From assembly GCA_024277135.1 (NCBI GenBank), contig JAJRVV010000165.1:1-39006 (forward strand): a stretch of 39,006 bases of DNA, given 5' to 3'. This document shows, piece by piece, positions 1 through 8,100 of this stretch. The number at the start of each line of letters is the position of its first letter. The first letter of the stretch is position 1. Both the position numbers and the translations under genes were made by a program. The notes below the pieces were generated by a model, which was not told where the DNA came from, ran no database searches, and was given only the letters and a program-made list of their open reading frames with translations. This DNA comes from Chloroflexota bacterium (GTDB taxonomy: Bacteria > Chloroflexota > Anaerolineae > Promineifilales > Promineifilaceae).

Positions 1-900
1 AAGGGGCGAGTAATTAAAGGGCCGCCAAAAGGAACTTATTGGCGTGTATCCAAACAAAACTTTGAAGAACTTGATAGAGACGGTCGTATTTGGTGGGGCA
101 AAGACAAGAACAATATGCCACGTCTTAAGCGATTTTTGTCGGATGTACAGGGTGGCATTGTCCCGCAAACCATTTGGTTTCACCAGGATGTAGGCAATAC
201 GCAAGAAGCTAAAAAAGAGGTGGTTCGCATTTTACCTAACGCCAGTGACGTATTTTCGACACCAAAACCAACCCGCCTACTACGGCAAATTCTGCGGATT
301 GCCACCGACCCTGGCGATCTAGTATTGGACTGTTTTGCCGGCAGCGGCACAACCGGCCACGCTGTGATGCAGTTGAACCGAGAAGACAGTAGCAACCGAC
401 AGTTTATTCTGGTGGAAATGGAGCCAGATATTGCCCAAAAGATTGCCGCGCATCGGTTGCGTAAAGCGATTGAAGGGTATAGCTGGGAAGGTCAGCGGGG
501 CAAGGTCAATCAAGTTGACGGTTTAGGCGGCGGCTTTCGTTTCTGCATGTTGGGGCCGACGCTCTTTGACGCGCAGGGGCAAATTCGGCCGGACGTGGCC
601 TTTGACGAACTAGCGCAGCACATTTTCTTTACGGAAACGGGGGAACCGCTGCCTGCTGCCTCGTCGGGGCCGCTGTTGGGCGTCGTCAACGGCGTGGGCG
701 TGTACCTGCTCTACAACGGCATTCTGGGCGACAAAAGCGAAGACGGCGGCAACGTCCTTACCCGCGCCATTTTAGCCCAACTGCCCGCCCACGACGGCCC
801 CAAAGTGATTTACGGCCACGGCTGCACCCTCAGCCGCGCCGCCTTGCAGCGGCAGCAAATCACCTTCCGCCAGATTCCGTATGAGGTGAAAGTTAGTTAA
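1..900 (+). CDS. mod: Type III restriction-modification methyltransferase (Mod), 3' part
   Basis: The reading frame is open from base 1, so the gene begins upstream and only its C-terminal 299 residues are present. The segment carries the SAM-binding motif I as DCFAGSGTTGHA (about bases 328-363), preceded by a TRLLRQILRIATDPGD stretch typical of beta-class N6-adenine/N4-cytosine methyltransferases, in which the catalytic DPPY motif comes earlier; that motif must lie outside the window. Mod subunits methylate an asymmetric site and supply sequence specificity to the Res subunit. The res gene follows 54 bases downstream, which supports the type III assignment. Upstream codon use (bases 1-500) is more AT-rich than the last 400 bases. 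The target sequence cannot be inferred. Confidence 0.88.
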   Translation, partial: KGRVIKGPPKGTYWRVSKQNFEELDRDGRIWWGKDKNNMPRLKRFLSDVQGGIVPQTIWFHQDVGNTQEAKKEVVRILPNASDVFSTPKPTRLLRQILRIATDPGDLVLDCFAGSGTTGHAVMQLNREDSSNRQFILVEMEPDIAQKIAAHRLRKAIEGYSWEGQRGKVNQVDGLGGGFRFCMLGPTLFDAQGQIRPDVAFDELAQHIFFTETGEPLPAASSGPLLGVVNGVGVYLLYNGILGDKSEDGGNVLTRAILAQLPAHDGPKVIYGHGCTLSRAALQRQQITFRQIPYEVKVS

Positions 901-931
901 CCTCCCGGAGGTTCTGAACCTCCGGGAGGTT
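899..931. repeat. Perfect 15-bp inverted repeat between mod and res
   Basis: Arms AACCTCCCGGAGGTT (899-913) and AACCTCCGGGAGGTT (917-931) are exact reverse complements around a 3-base loop (CTG). Each arm is itself nearly palindromic. The hairpin starts at the mod stop codon and has no T-run after it, so it is more likely a REP-like dispersed element or an mRNA stability/attenuation hairpin than a classical intrinsic terminator. Confidence 0.8.
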
Positions 932-954
932 GAGGATAACCCGGACACAACTCC

Positions 955-3573
955 ATGACCCAACTCCTTCCGCTCAAAGAATATCAACAGCGCAGCCTCA
1001 ACGCGCTGCGCGACTATTTCCGCGCCTGCGTCCAACTCAACAACGCCGACGACGCCTTTTACGTGACCACCCGCCGCTGGCAAGGCGTTGGCGTTCCCTA
1101 CCAGCCGGCGCGCGACCTGTCCGGGCTGCCCTACGTTTGCCTGCGCATCCCCACCGGCGGCGGTAAAACTTACGTTGCTGCCCATGCTGTCCCCATCGCC
1201 GCCAAAGAACTGTTGCAAACGGATCACAGCGTCGTTCTCTGGTTGACCCCCTCCCGCGCCATCCGCGACCAGACGCTGGGCCATCTCAAGGACCGGCAGC
1301 ATCCCTACCGCCGCGCTCTGGAAAGCGCGTTGGGCAGCGTCACCGTCATTGAGATGAACGAAGCGCTCTACATGACGCGGGCCACATTGGACACCAATAC
1401 CGTCGTCATCGTCTCCACCATTCAAGCCTCCCGCGTGGCCGATACGGAGGAGCGTAAAATCTACAGCGATAACGGGGCGCTGATGGATCATTTTTCCGGT
1501 TACAGCGAGGCGGCGCTGGCCGACCTGGAGAAATTAGAAGGCACTGGCCGACCCCTTTACTCACTGGCGAATGTTATCAAGCTGCGCCGTCCCATCGTCA
1601 TCGTAGACGAAGCCCACAACGCCCGCACCAACCTTTCTTTTGCTACGCTGGCCCGTTTTAGCCCTTCTTGCCTCATTGAATTTACAGCCACGCCGGATAC
1701 CAAAGCGCATCCTAGCAATGTCCTCTACAGTGTCTCCGCCGCCGAACTAAAAGCGGAAGATATGATCAAGCTGCCCATTGTCCTGCACACCCGCCCCAAC
1801 TGGCGCGAACTGTTGGCCGACGCCATTGCCCGGCTAGACAAGTTGACGCAGCAGGCGCAAGCAGAGGAGCGGAACGGCGGGAAGTACATCCGCCCCATTA
1901 TGCTTCTGCAAGCCCAATCGCGGCGCAAAGGCAACCTGCTGACGGTGGAAAAGGTGAAGGAAACGCTGATTGAGGATTACAAAATCCCGGCCAACCAGAT
2001 TGCGCTGGCAACGGGAGATTACAAGGAGTTGGACGGGGTGGACGTGGCCGCACTGGACTGCCCGCTGCGTTACATCATCACGGTGCAGGCGTTGCGCGAA
2101 GGGTGGGACTGTCCTTTTGCTTACGTGCTTTGTTCGGTAGCGGAGATGCGGTCAAGTACGGCCGTCGAACAAATTTTGGGGCGCGTCATGCGGCTGCCTT
2201 ACGCTGAACGCAAGCAGCATGAAGACCTCAATCAAGCCTATGCTTTTGCCGCCTCCACCAATTTTAGTGAGACGGCGCGGTCGTTGGTAGATGGGCTGGT
2301 GGACAACGGCTTTGAACGGCTGGAAGCCCACCAGATGGTGCAAATGGATCAACCGGAACTCGATCTGGATTACGGCCCGCTGTTTAACCGCCCGACGGCC
2401 GTGCCCCTGGACACGCCGGAGCCGATTCAACTGGAACAACTGCCGCCGGAAACGGCCGCCAAAATCCAAATTGACGAAGCCAGCGGCGCTGCAGCCTTTA
2501 CGGGGCCAATGAGCGAAGCGGACAAGGCCGCCTTGCAAGCGCAAATGACGACGACTGCGGGGAAGACGGCCGTAGCCCGCGCCTACCATCGCTCTCAAGC
2601 ACAGCGCGAGGCCCGTTCCCCTGCTGAACGGGGCGAGACGTTCAGTATTCCCGTTTTGGCTTATAAACAAGGGGATTGGTTGGAGGAGTTTGAGAAAACT
2701 CATTTTCTGGAAAGGCGTTGGCGGCTGTCGCAAAAAGCGGCCGTTCTCACAGAAGCCGAGTTCCCCAAACAGCAGACTGTATCAAAGCAGGTCGTCATTG
2801 ATATTGCCGAATCGCAGAAGTTGGAAATCAGTTATCTGAAAGACCTGCACCGGCAAATGCGCTTTCTGGCTTCAGACCGGGGCTGGACAACGGCGGAATT
2901 GGTCTGCTGGCTGGACCGAGCCATCCCCCACCCAGACATTGTGGCTGAAGAATCGGGCGCGTTTTTGACGAAGCTGATTTTGTATTTACAAACGGAGCGG
3001 AGCTTTTCGCTGGATGATTTGGTGCATGAGAAGTACCGGCTACAAACGGCCGTTGCCCAAAAAATTGACGAGTATCGACGGGCGGAACACCAGAGCGCGT
3101 ATCAGGCGTTCTTGCTGGAAACGTCGCCGCTGACCGTTACGCCGGAACTGATGTTTACTTATGACCCGCAGCGATATCCGTACAATCGGTTGTACAGTGG
3201 TCGTTATCAATTCCAAAAACATTACTACCGGCAAGTCGGCGATCTCAAATCAGAAGGAGAGGAGTACGAATGTGCTATCTTCCTTGATCAGATGCCCGAA
3301 ATCAAGTATTGGGTACGTAATCCAGAACGGGGATCACAGGCGTTTTCGTTGCAAACATCCAGCGATAGATTTTATCCTGATTTTGTCTGTATGCTGGAAG
3401 ACGGCCGTTATCTGGTGGTCGAATACAAAGGTGAACATCTGTGGAGTAATGAAGATTCAACGGAAAAACGAGCGTTAGGTGAATTGTGGGCTAAACGCAG
3501 CAACGAATCGTGTCTGTTTGTCATGCCTAAAGGCAAGGACTTTCAAGCCATTAAAGCCGCTATTAACAGGTGA
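955..3573 (+). CDS. res: Type III restriction enzyme, Res subunit (helicase-nuclease)
   Basis: This 872-residue protein is a superfamily 2 DEAD-like translocase with a C-terminal nuclease. Walker A is PTGGGKT (residues 66-72), Walker B is VDEAH (about 217-221), and a later QxxGRxxR-type motif (EQILGRVMR, about 405-413) is present. Near the C-terminus, YPDFV (about 806-810) followed by VVEYKG (about 821-826) fits a PD-(D/E)XK nuclease core. The ATG at 955 lies 54 bases after mod and starts with a helicase-like N-terminus (LLPLKEYQQRSLNALRDYF). Together with Mod it would cleave unmethylated DNA after ATP-driven communication between two sites. Five ACGGCCGT octamers lie within the gene, so it looks compositionally settled in this genome. 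Confidence 0.93.
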   Translation: MTQLLPLKEYQQRSLNALRDYFRACVQLNNADDAFYVTTRRWQGVGVPYQPARDLSGLPYVCLRIPTGGGKTYVAAHAVPIAAKELLQTDHSVVLWLTPSRAIRDQTLGHLKDRQHPYRRALESALGSVTVIEMNEALYMTRATLDTNTVVIVSTIQASRVADTEERKIYSDNGALMDHFSGYSEAALADLEKLEGTGRPLYSLANVIKLRRPIVIVDEAHNARTNLSFATLARFSPSCLIEFTATPDTKAHPSNVLYSVSAAELKAEDMIKLPIVLHTRPNWRELLADAIARLDKLTQQAQAEERNGGKYIRPIMLLQAQSRRKGNLLTVEKVKETLIEDYKIPANQIALATGDYKELDGVDVAALDCPLRYIITVQALREGWDCPFAYVLCSVAEMRSSTAVEQILGRVMRLPYAERKQHEDLNQAYAFAASTNFSETARSLVDGLVDNGFERLEAHQMVQMDQPELDLDYGPLFNRPTAVPLDTPEPIQLEQLPPETAAKIQIDEASGAAAFTGPMSEADKAALQAQMTTTAGKTAVARAYHRSQAQREARSPAERGETFSIPVLAYKQGDWLEEFEKTHFLERRWRLSQKAAVLTEAEFPKQQTVSKQVVIDIAESQKLEISYLKDLHRQMRFLASDRGWTTAELVCWLDRAIPHPDIVAEESGAFLTKLILYLQTERSFSLDDLVHEKYRLQTAVAQKIDEYRRAEHQSAYQAFLLETSPLTVTPELMFTYDPQRYPYNRLYSGRYQFQKHYYRQVGDLKSEGEEYECAIFLDQMPEIKYWVRNPERGSQAFSLQTSSDRFYPDFVCMLEDGRYLVVEYKGEHLWSNEDSTEKRALGELWAKRSNESCLFVMPKGKDFQAIKAAINR

Positions 3574-3804
3574 TGGTCGCTTTGACGACTGAACCGGCTG
3601 TAAGTGCGCCCATGCCGCATCCTCTTCCGGTCGGTTCCAATCTTCAGCCAATGATTGCTCGCTGAGCAGAGCCGTTTCCGGAACATGAAACGCAGCTTCT
3701 TCCAAGATAGTGACCAGTACGCGATGGCCGGCCGGTAAGGTGACAGGTTCCTTCAGGTGGATACACCCTTTTTCATCAATTGTCGCTTCATATGTTTGCA
3801 ACAT
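3475..3804 (-). CDS. Orphan antitoxin-like small protein (AbrB/MazE-type N-terminus)
   Basis: The first 37 residues (LQTYEATIDEKGCIHLKEPV...GHRVLVTILEE) resemble a swapped-hairpin AbrB/MazE-like DNA-binding domain. The next part (LAEDWNRPEEDAAWAHLQ) is the acidic tail common to such antitoxins in cyanobacteria and Chloroflexota. In relatives the protein normally ends near this point and a toxin gene follows. Here the frame runs on about 35 residues into the convergent 3' end of res (99-base overlap), and no toxin is visible. A GGAG sits 8 bases before the ATG at 3804. The likely reading is an orphan antitoxin whose toxin was lost when res was placed next to it. The tail after residue 75 may not be conserved. 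Confidence 0.55.
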   Translation of the reverse strand: MLQTYEATIDEKGCIHLKEPVTLPAGHRVLVTILEEAAFHVPETALLSEQSLAEDWNRPEEDAAWAHLQPVQSSKRPSPVNSGFNGLKVLAFRHDKQTRFVAAFSPQFT

Positions 3805-3883
3805 GATCTTGCTCCAAAAATTTTCTCAGGGTACATAATCAGTATAGCGGCTAACAGTCAACGGATAATGGTTTAGAGAGATT

Positions 3884-4573
3884 TCATGTGGCGCGGATGA
3901 CGTTTAGAATTTCGATGGCCTGGTTGATGAGCGCTTTGTTTTCTGGCCGGTTGGGCCATAGGCTGGCGCCGGAGGGGTGGGGCAGGGGGACGACGAGACG
4001 GCCGGCGAGAGAATCAGAGACTAGAGATTGGAGACTGGTAACTGAGTTGAGCCAGCGGCCTTGTGATAGGTCGAAGTTGACGGGGTTGGGAGTGAGGCTT
4101 TCCGGGGGGAAGTGGACGGCCGTGCCCACCACGTCTTTCAATCTGGCTTTAGCCGGAAACAGCAGCTTGATCGCCAATCCGCCGACCAGGATCATCAGCC
4201 GGGGGTTGATGAGGGCGATTTCGCGCTCCAGGAAGGGGCGGCAGAATGCTTGCTCCGCTTTGCTGGGGACGCGGTCGCCCTTCCCGTTCTGGCCTTTGCC
4301 GGGGTAGCATTTGGTGACGGCCGTCATGTACTGTTTTTCCCGGAATTCTGCCTCATCCCATCCGGCGGCCGCCAGCCATTGGAACAACCGTCTACCGCTG
4401 CCGGCATTGAACGGCCGTTTGGCTGTCACCTCCGTCACGCCGGGGGCCTGACCGATGAGCATGACCTGGGCGGCGGCCGCGCCGGTGAACACGGCGCCGG
4501 GGGTGATGGCGTGTCCGGCGTCCAGACAGCGGCGGCAGGCGCGCATTTCGGTGTGGAGGAGGGGTAAGGACAT
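3884..4573 (-). CDS. Uracil-DNA glycosylase family protein with Fe-S cluster
   Basis: A 229-residue protein of the uracil-DNA glycosylase superfamily (family 4/5-like), which removes uracil from deaminated DNA. Motif A is GQAPG (41-45) and motif B is HPSGAS (199-204). Cysteines C13, C16, C89 and C111 are placed to bind a [4Fe-4S] cluster as in the thermophile-type enzymes. Motif A lacks the usual GEAPG Glu and has Gln, so the catalytic class is uncertain. Residues about 177-188 (SVTSLQSLVSDS) are encoded by a degenerate heptanucleotide array, an apparent in-frame repeat insertion in the loop before motif B. It is followed at higher coordinates by the Uma2 gene on the same strand. Confidence 0.82.
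   Translation of the reverse strand: MSLPLLHTEMRACRRCLDAGHAITPGAVFTGAAAAQVMLIGQAPGVTEVTAKRPFNAGSGRRLFQWLAAAGWDEAEFREKQYMTAVTKCYPGKGQNGKGDRVPSKAEQAFCRPFLEREIALINPRLMILVGGLAIKLLFPAKARLKDVVGTAVHFPPESLTPNPVNFDLSQGRWLNSVTSLQSLVSDSLAGRLVVPLPHPSGASLWPNRPENKALINQAIEILNVIRAT
4009..4043. repeat. Degenerate heptad array inside the uracil-DNA glycosylase gene
   Basis: Five 7-base units in phase: GAGAATC, AGAGACT, AGAGATT, GGAGACT, GGTAACT. The array is translated on the minus strand as part of a Ser/Leu-rich loop of the glycosylase. Its unit resembles other AGT/ACT-rich heptads of the window but is more diverged. Confidence 0.6.
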
Positions 4574-4594
4574 TAGAAGGCAGAAGGGGGGAAG

Positions 4595-5296
4595 TTAGAT
4601 GATTTCCAGTTGGCGCAGGATGTCCACAACGGAGGGGAGGGGGTCGGCCCAGAACCAGGCGGGTTTGACCCAAAGGCCGGGGATGGTTTGGGAATGGAAA
4701 CGGCCGTCTTCAGCCAGCGGGGTGGGTTGGTAACGGCCGTTTTCGTCCAGTTGGTAAAACTCTGCCTGCTGCCGGATGGGGTCAATCAGCCAATATTCAG
4801 GGATGGCGGCCGTTTCGTAAGCGATGAACTTATCCCCCCGGTCCCGCCCCAGGCTCTCCGGCGAGATGATCTCAATCACCAGATCGGCCGGGCCATCCAC
4901 AAAATTCTGTTTCAGCGCATCCTTGTGTTCATTGGTCACAAAAACCAGGTCTGGCTCCGGCCCGTAATTCTCCAATTTCATCTTGATAGGGGCGGTTAGC
5001 AGCTCGCCCAGATTGTTTTGTTCCACAAAAAAGCCGATGATTCTATCCAAAAAGGCAACCAATCGTTGGTGTGGTACTGAAGCGGGACTCATAAGAACAA
5101 CCCTCCCTCCTGTCCATTCGGCCGACACATCCTCATCCACCCACGCAATAAATTCCTCGAACGTATCGAAATAGGGCGGCGAATCTTCCGCTTGTTGCAA
5201 AGCGGCTTGCAACCGCCGCCGCAGCCGGGGTTCACGTTCCACCCACTCCGGCAAGGATTCGACAATTTTCCTTTTTAGTTCAGGGGTCATTTCCAT
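4595..5296 (-). CDS. Uma2 family (DUF820) PD-(D/E)XK nuclease-like protein
   Basis: A 233-residue member of the Uma2 family, very common and multicopy in cyanobacteria and Chloroflexota, with a restriction-endonuclease-like fold but no firmly established role. The family core is visible as PEPDLVFV (about 113-120), DLVIEIISPES (about 137-147) and KFIAYETAAIPEYWLIDP (about 155-172), with the acidic and Lys residues expected of the fold. The N-terminal 45 residues (PEWVEREPRLRRRLQAALQQ) are a helical extension. It is on the same strand as the glycosylase, 21 bases upstream of it, so the two may be cotranscribed. Confidence 0.88.
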   Translation of the reverse strand: MEMTPELKRKIVESLPEWVEREPRLRRRLQAALQQAEDSPPYFDTFEEFIAWVDEDVSAEWTGGRVVLMSPASVPHQRLVAFLDRIIGFFVEQNNLGELLTAPIKMKLENYGPEPDLVFVTNEHKDALKQNFVDGPADLVIEIISPESLGRDRGDKFIAYETAAIPEYWLIDPIRQQAEFYQLDENGRYQPTPLAEDGRFHSQTIPGLWVKPAWFWADPLPSVVDILRQLEII

Positions 5297-5352
5297 CGGC
5301 TAAACCACCTCACAATCCTTTCCCGCATTATAGCATAGCGCGGTAAACCGCA

Positions 5353-5394
5353 AATGAGCAATGAGCAATGAGTAATCAACAATGAGCAATGAAA
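5353..5394. repeat. Intergenic heptad array, AATGAGC family
   Basis: Six consecutive 7-base units in phase: AATGAGC, AATGAGC, AATGAGT, AATCAAC, AATGAGC, AATGAAA. It lies in the 185-base spacer between the hydrolase-ligase fusion gene and the Uma2 gene. TGA/TAA triplets within the unit recur in all three frames because 7 is not a multiple of 3. Confidence 0.85.
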
Positions 5395-5467
5395 AAATAA
5401 ATTGCGCGGTTGATACAATTGTTGTAGAGGAATTCTATAAGGCAGGGCAGAATCAGGCGCTTCTTTT

Positions 5468-5495
5468 TCATCCTTCATCCCTCATCCTTCATCCT
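5468..5495. repeat. Heptad array, TCATCCT family, over a stop codon
   Basis: Four units TCATCCT, TCATCCC, TCATCCT, TCATCCT. Read on the minus strand (AGGATGA) the array supplies the last codons and the TGA stop (5482-5484) of the hydrolase-ligase fusion gene. Confidence 0.85.
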
Positions 5496-8013
5496 TCCCT
5501 TCCAGCCCGGCCAGATAATCGCCCACGCTGCCCGCTTCGGCGGTGAATTCGTGGGCGTACTGGCTGATCAACTCCCGGCGCAGCACTTTGCCCACAAAAT
5601 TGCGCGGCAGCTCTTTGACGAAAATGATTAGCTTTGGCGCCTGGTTGGGCGGCAGACGGCGCTGGCAAAAGGCGATGATGGTCTTGGCCGGAATGCGGGC
5701 GCCTGGGTTGAGACTGACAAAGGCGATGGGTTGATTGGCTGGAGCCACCACCACCGCTTCACGCACTTCCGGGATTTCGTAAATCACCTCTTCCACGTCG
5801 CGGGGGAAGGCGGGGGTGGCGTCATCCGCATGCCACATGTCCTGGCGGCGGCTGATGATTTGGAAGTAGCCGTCTTCATCCATACGGGCGATGTCGTTGG
5901 TATGCAGCCAGCCCGCCAAATCAATGACCTGGCGCGTGGCTGCCTCGTTTTGCCAATACCCCTGCATCACCTGCGGCCCGCGTACGATCAGTTCCCCAAT
6001 CTGGCCGGGAGGCAGGGTTTCGCCGGACTGCAAATCCAGGATGCGGGCTTCGGTTCCGGGCAGGGGCAGGCCGATGGAGCCGACTTTGTTACGGCCGTAA
6101 ATCGGATTGGCGTGCGTCACCGGGCTGGCCTCGCTCAAGCCGTACCCTTCCACCAGCTTGCCCTTCGTCAGCTTCTCAAACGCCTCTTTCACTTCAATGG
6201 GCAGCGGGGCCGCGCCGCTGATGCAGGCGCGGATGGATTGCACGTCATATTTGCGCGCGCCGGGGAAGGTGTTGAGCGCCACGTACATGGTGGGCACGCC
6301 GGGGAAGAGGGTTGGCTTATATTTTTTGATGTGCTGCAACACCTCTTCGGCGTTGAAGGCAGGCAGCAGGATCATGCCGCCGCCAAAGCTGACGGCCGTG
6401 TTCATCGCCGTCGTCATGCCATACACATGGGAAAAGGGAACGACGCAGAGGAACAGTTCCTCGCCGTCGCGCGCCTGGGTCAGCCAGGCGCGGATTTGCA
6501 GGGTGTTGGCCACCAGGTTGCGATGAGAGAGGGTGATCCCTTTCGGCTTGCCTGTGGTGCCGCTGGTGAATTGGATGACGGCCGCGTCCTGGTCGGACAC
6601 TTCGACGGCCGGCGGCTGCGGCGGATGCTGGCGCAGCAGTTTGGCCCAATAGAAATCGGGGCCGGGCAGTTCCGCCAGCCGATGTCCCTCTTTTTGTTCC
6701 CGGCGCAGGGTGAAGGCCAGCTTTTTCAGCGGCGGCAAATAATCTTTGACGTTGGCGAAGATGACGTGGCGTATCTGGCTCTGGGCGCGGATGGTGACGG
6801 CCGTTTCCACGAATTTCGTCAGCGTCACCAAAATTTCCGCGCCGGAGATGGCCGCCTGCCGCGCCAACTCTTCCGGCTGGGCCAGCGGATTGCCCATGAC
6901 GACGACGGCCCCCAATCGCAGCGCGCCGAAGTAGGCGATGACCAGTTGCGGCAGGTTGGGCAAGAGCAGCATCACCCGATCCCCTTTGACCACGCCCAAC
7001 GATTGCAGGGCGTTGGCGAACCGGCCCGCCTGACCGCTGACCGCTTTGTAGGAGAGGCGGCGGCCGTAGTAGATGATGGCCGGTTTGCGCGGAAAACGAC
7101 GCCACGCCCGGTCCAACAGCCGGGTGAGGGGGAGGCGGGGCAGGTGGATGGTGGGCGGCACGCCTGATTCGTAACCGGACAGCCACGGCCGTTCCCGCAG
7201 CAATGCGCCGCGGCCGTCGTCCGCTCCCGCCTGGCTGCGCCAACGGGAATAGCCGCCCACGTCTCCTTCGATGAACCGCTCGATGGCCCGGTTGACCGCA
7301 TCCCGCCGTTCCAGCATCACCATGTGCGCCGACACGCCCACGTTGATGACCTCGGAATCGGGCGGAACCAGCTCCGCCACCCGTTCAAACGCTTCCTGGG
7401 GCAATACCCGGTCCCGGTTGCCCATGATGATCATGGTGGGCGGTTTTAGCTGGGGGAAGATGTCCCATCCCCGCCACCGGCTCAGGTTTTGGGCGTAAAT
7501 TTGTTTGAGGGAGCGGATGGAGGCGTCCACCACCCGGTCGGCGACGGGTTGTAAGAAGCGGAGCAGGTTGCGCGGCAGGCGGAACAGCGTTTTGTAGTAG
7601 CCGGGGATGTTGTATTCGCCGGCGCCGGCGATGAGGATGAGGTGGCTGACGCGCTGAGGGTAGGCGTGGGCGAATTCGGTGGCTAACGCCACGCCGAAGC
7701 TGTGGCCGATGAGGACGCATTGTTTGACGCCCAGATGGTCGAGTACGGCAGTCACATCCGCCACCATCCTCTCCATCTCATACCCATCGCGGGGGCGGCC
7801 GGAACGGCCGTGCCCGCGCAAATCAATGGCGATCACCCGGTTGTCGCGGGCAAAGGCCTCGATCTGGTAACGCCACTGCCGCGCCCGGCCGCCAAAGCCG
7901 TGCAGCAAAACGAGGGTTTGCAACGGCCGTTCGGGAGCCACGTCTATGAAGCTGATGTGGGTTTGATCGGTGATGGCGATGCGTTCGCGGTAAAGTTCCA
8001 GGTCAATTTGCAT
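5482..8013 (-). CDS. Alpha/beta-hydrolase fused to AMP-dependent acyl-CoA ligase
   Basis: An 843-residue fusion. Residues 1-255 are an alpha/beta-hydrolase with nucleophile motif GHSFG (S105), acid D201 (MGNRD) and H230 (SAH), and oxyanion motif HGFGG (38-42). Residues about 287-835 are an acyl/AMP ligase of the fatty-acyl-CoA synthetase type: P-loop TSGTTGKPKG (483-492), the YGLSEAS motif and the C-terminal GKVLRREL lysine. The A8 hinge reads SRRQDMWHADDATPAFPRDVEE rather than the usual RxKD-GGExxxPxEVE pattern, so this part has diverged. A plausible role is release of a fatty acid from an ester followed by its activation to acyl-CoA in one polypeptide, but the substrate is unknown. Its C-terminus is encoded by a heptad repeat. 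Confidence 0.9.
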   Translation of the reverse strand: MQIDLELYRERIAITDQTHISFIDVAPERPLQTLVLLHGFGGRARQWRYQIEAFARDNRVIAIDLRGHGRSGRPRDGYEMERMVADVTAVLDHLGVKQCVLIGHSFGVALATEFAHAYPQRVSHLILIAGAGEYNIPGYYKTLFRLPRNLLRFLQPVADRVVDASIRSLKQIYAQNLSRWRGWDIFPQLKPPTMIIMGNRDRVLPQEAFERVAELVPPDSEVINVGVSAHMVMLERRDAVNRAIERFIEGDVGGYSRWRSQAGADDGRGALLRERPWLSGYESGVPPTIHLPRLPLTRLLDRAWRRFPRKPAIIYYGRRLSYKAVSGQAGRFANALQSLGVVKGDRVMLLLPNLPQLVIAYFGALRLGAVVVMGNPLAQPEELARQAAISGAEILVTLTKFVETAVTIRAQSQIRHVIFANVKDYLPPLKKLAFTLRREQKEGHRLAELPGPDFYWAKLLRQHPPQPPAVEVSDQDAAVIQFTSGTTGKPKGITLSHRNLVANTLQIRAWLTQARDGEELFLCVVPFSHVYGMTTAMNTAVSFGGGMILLPAFNAEEVLQHIKKYKPTLFPGVPTMYVALNTFPGARKYDVQSIRACISGAAPLPIEVKEAFEKLTKGKLVEGYGLSEASPVTHANPIYGRNKVGSIGLPLPGTEARILDLQSGETLPPGQIGELIVRGPQVMQGYWQNEAATRQVIDLAGWLHTNDIARMDEDGYFQIISRRQDMWHADDATPAFPRDVEEVIYEIPEVREAVVVAPANQPIAFVSLNPGARIPAKTIIAFCQRRLPPNQAPKLIIFVKELPRNFVGKVLRRELISQYAHEFTAEAGSVGDYLAGLEGKDEG

Positions 8014-8037
8014 GGAAACCTCCAGAGAGGGGGGGAG

Positions 8038-8100
8038 TATTCAGTTATCAGTATTCAGTTATCAGTGACATCTCACTGAATACTGAACACTGCTCACTGA
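8038..8100. repeat. Inverted heptad arrays (TATTCAG / ACTGAAT)
   Basis: Units TATTCAG, TTATCAG, TATTCAG, TTATCAG (8038-8065) are followed after a short spacer by inverted units ACTGAAT, ACTGAAC, ACTGCTC (8075-8095) and a partial unit. The two halves can pair as a hairpin. The stop codon of the DUF6483-like gene (8094-8096, minus strand) lies inside the second half. The array fills the whole spacer between that gene and the fusion gene. Confidence 0.85.
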
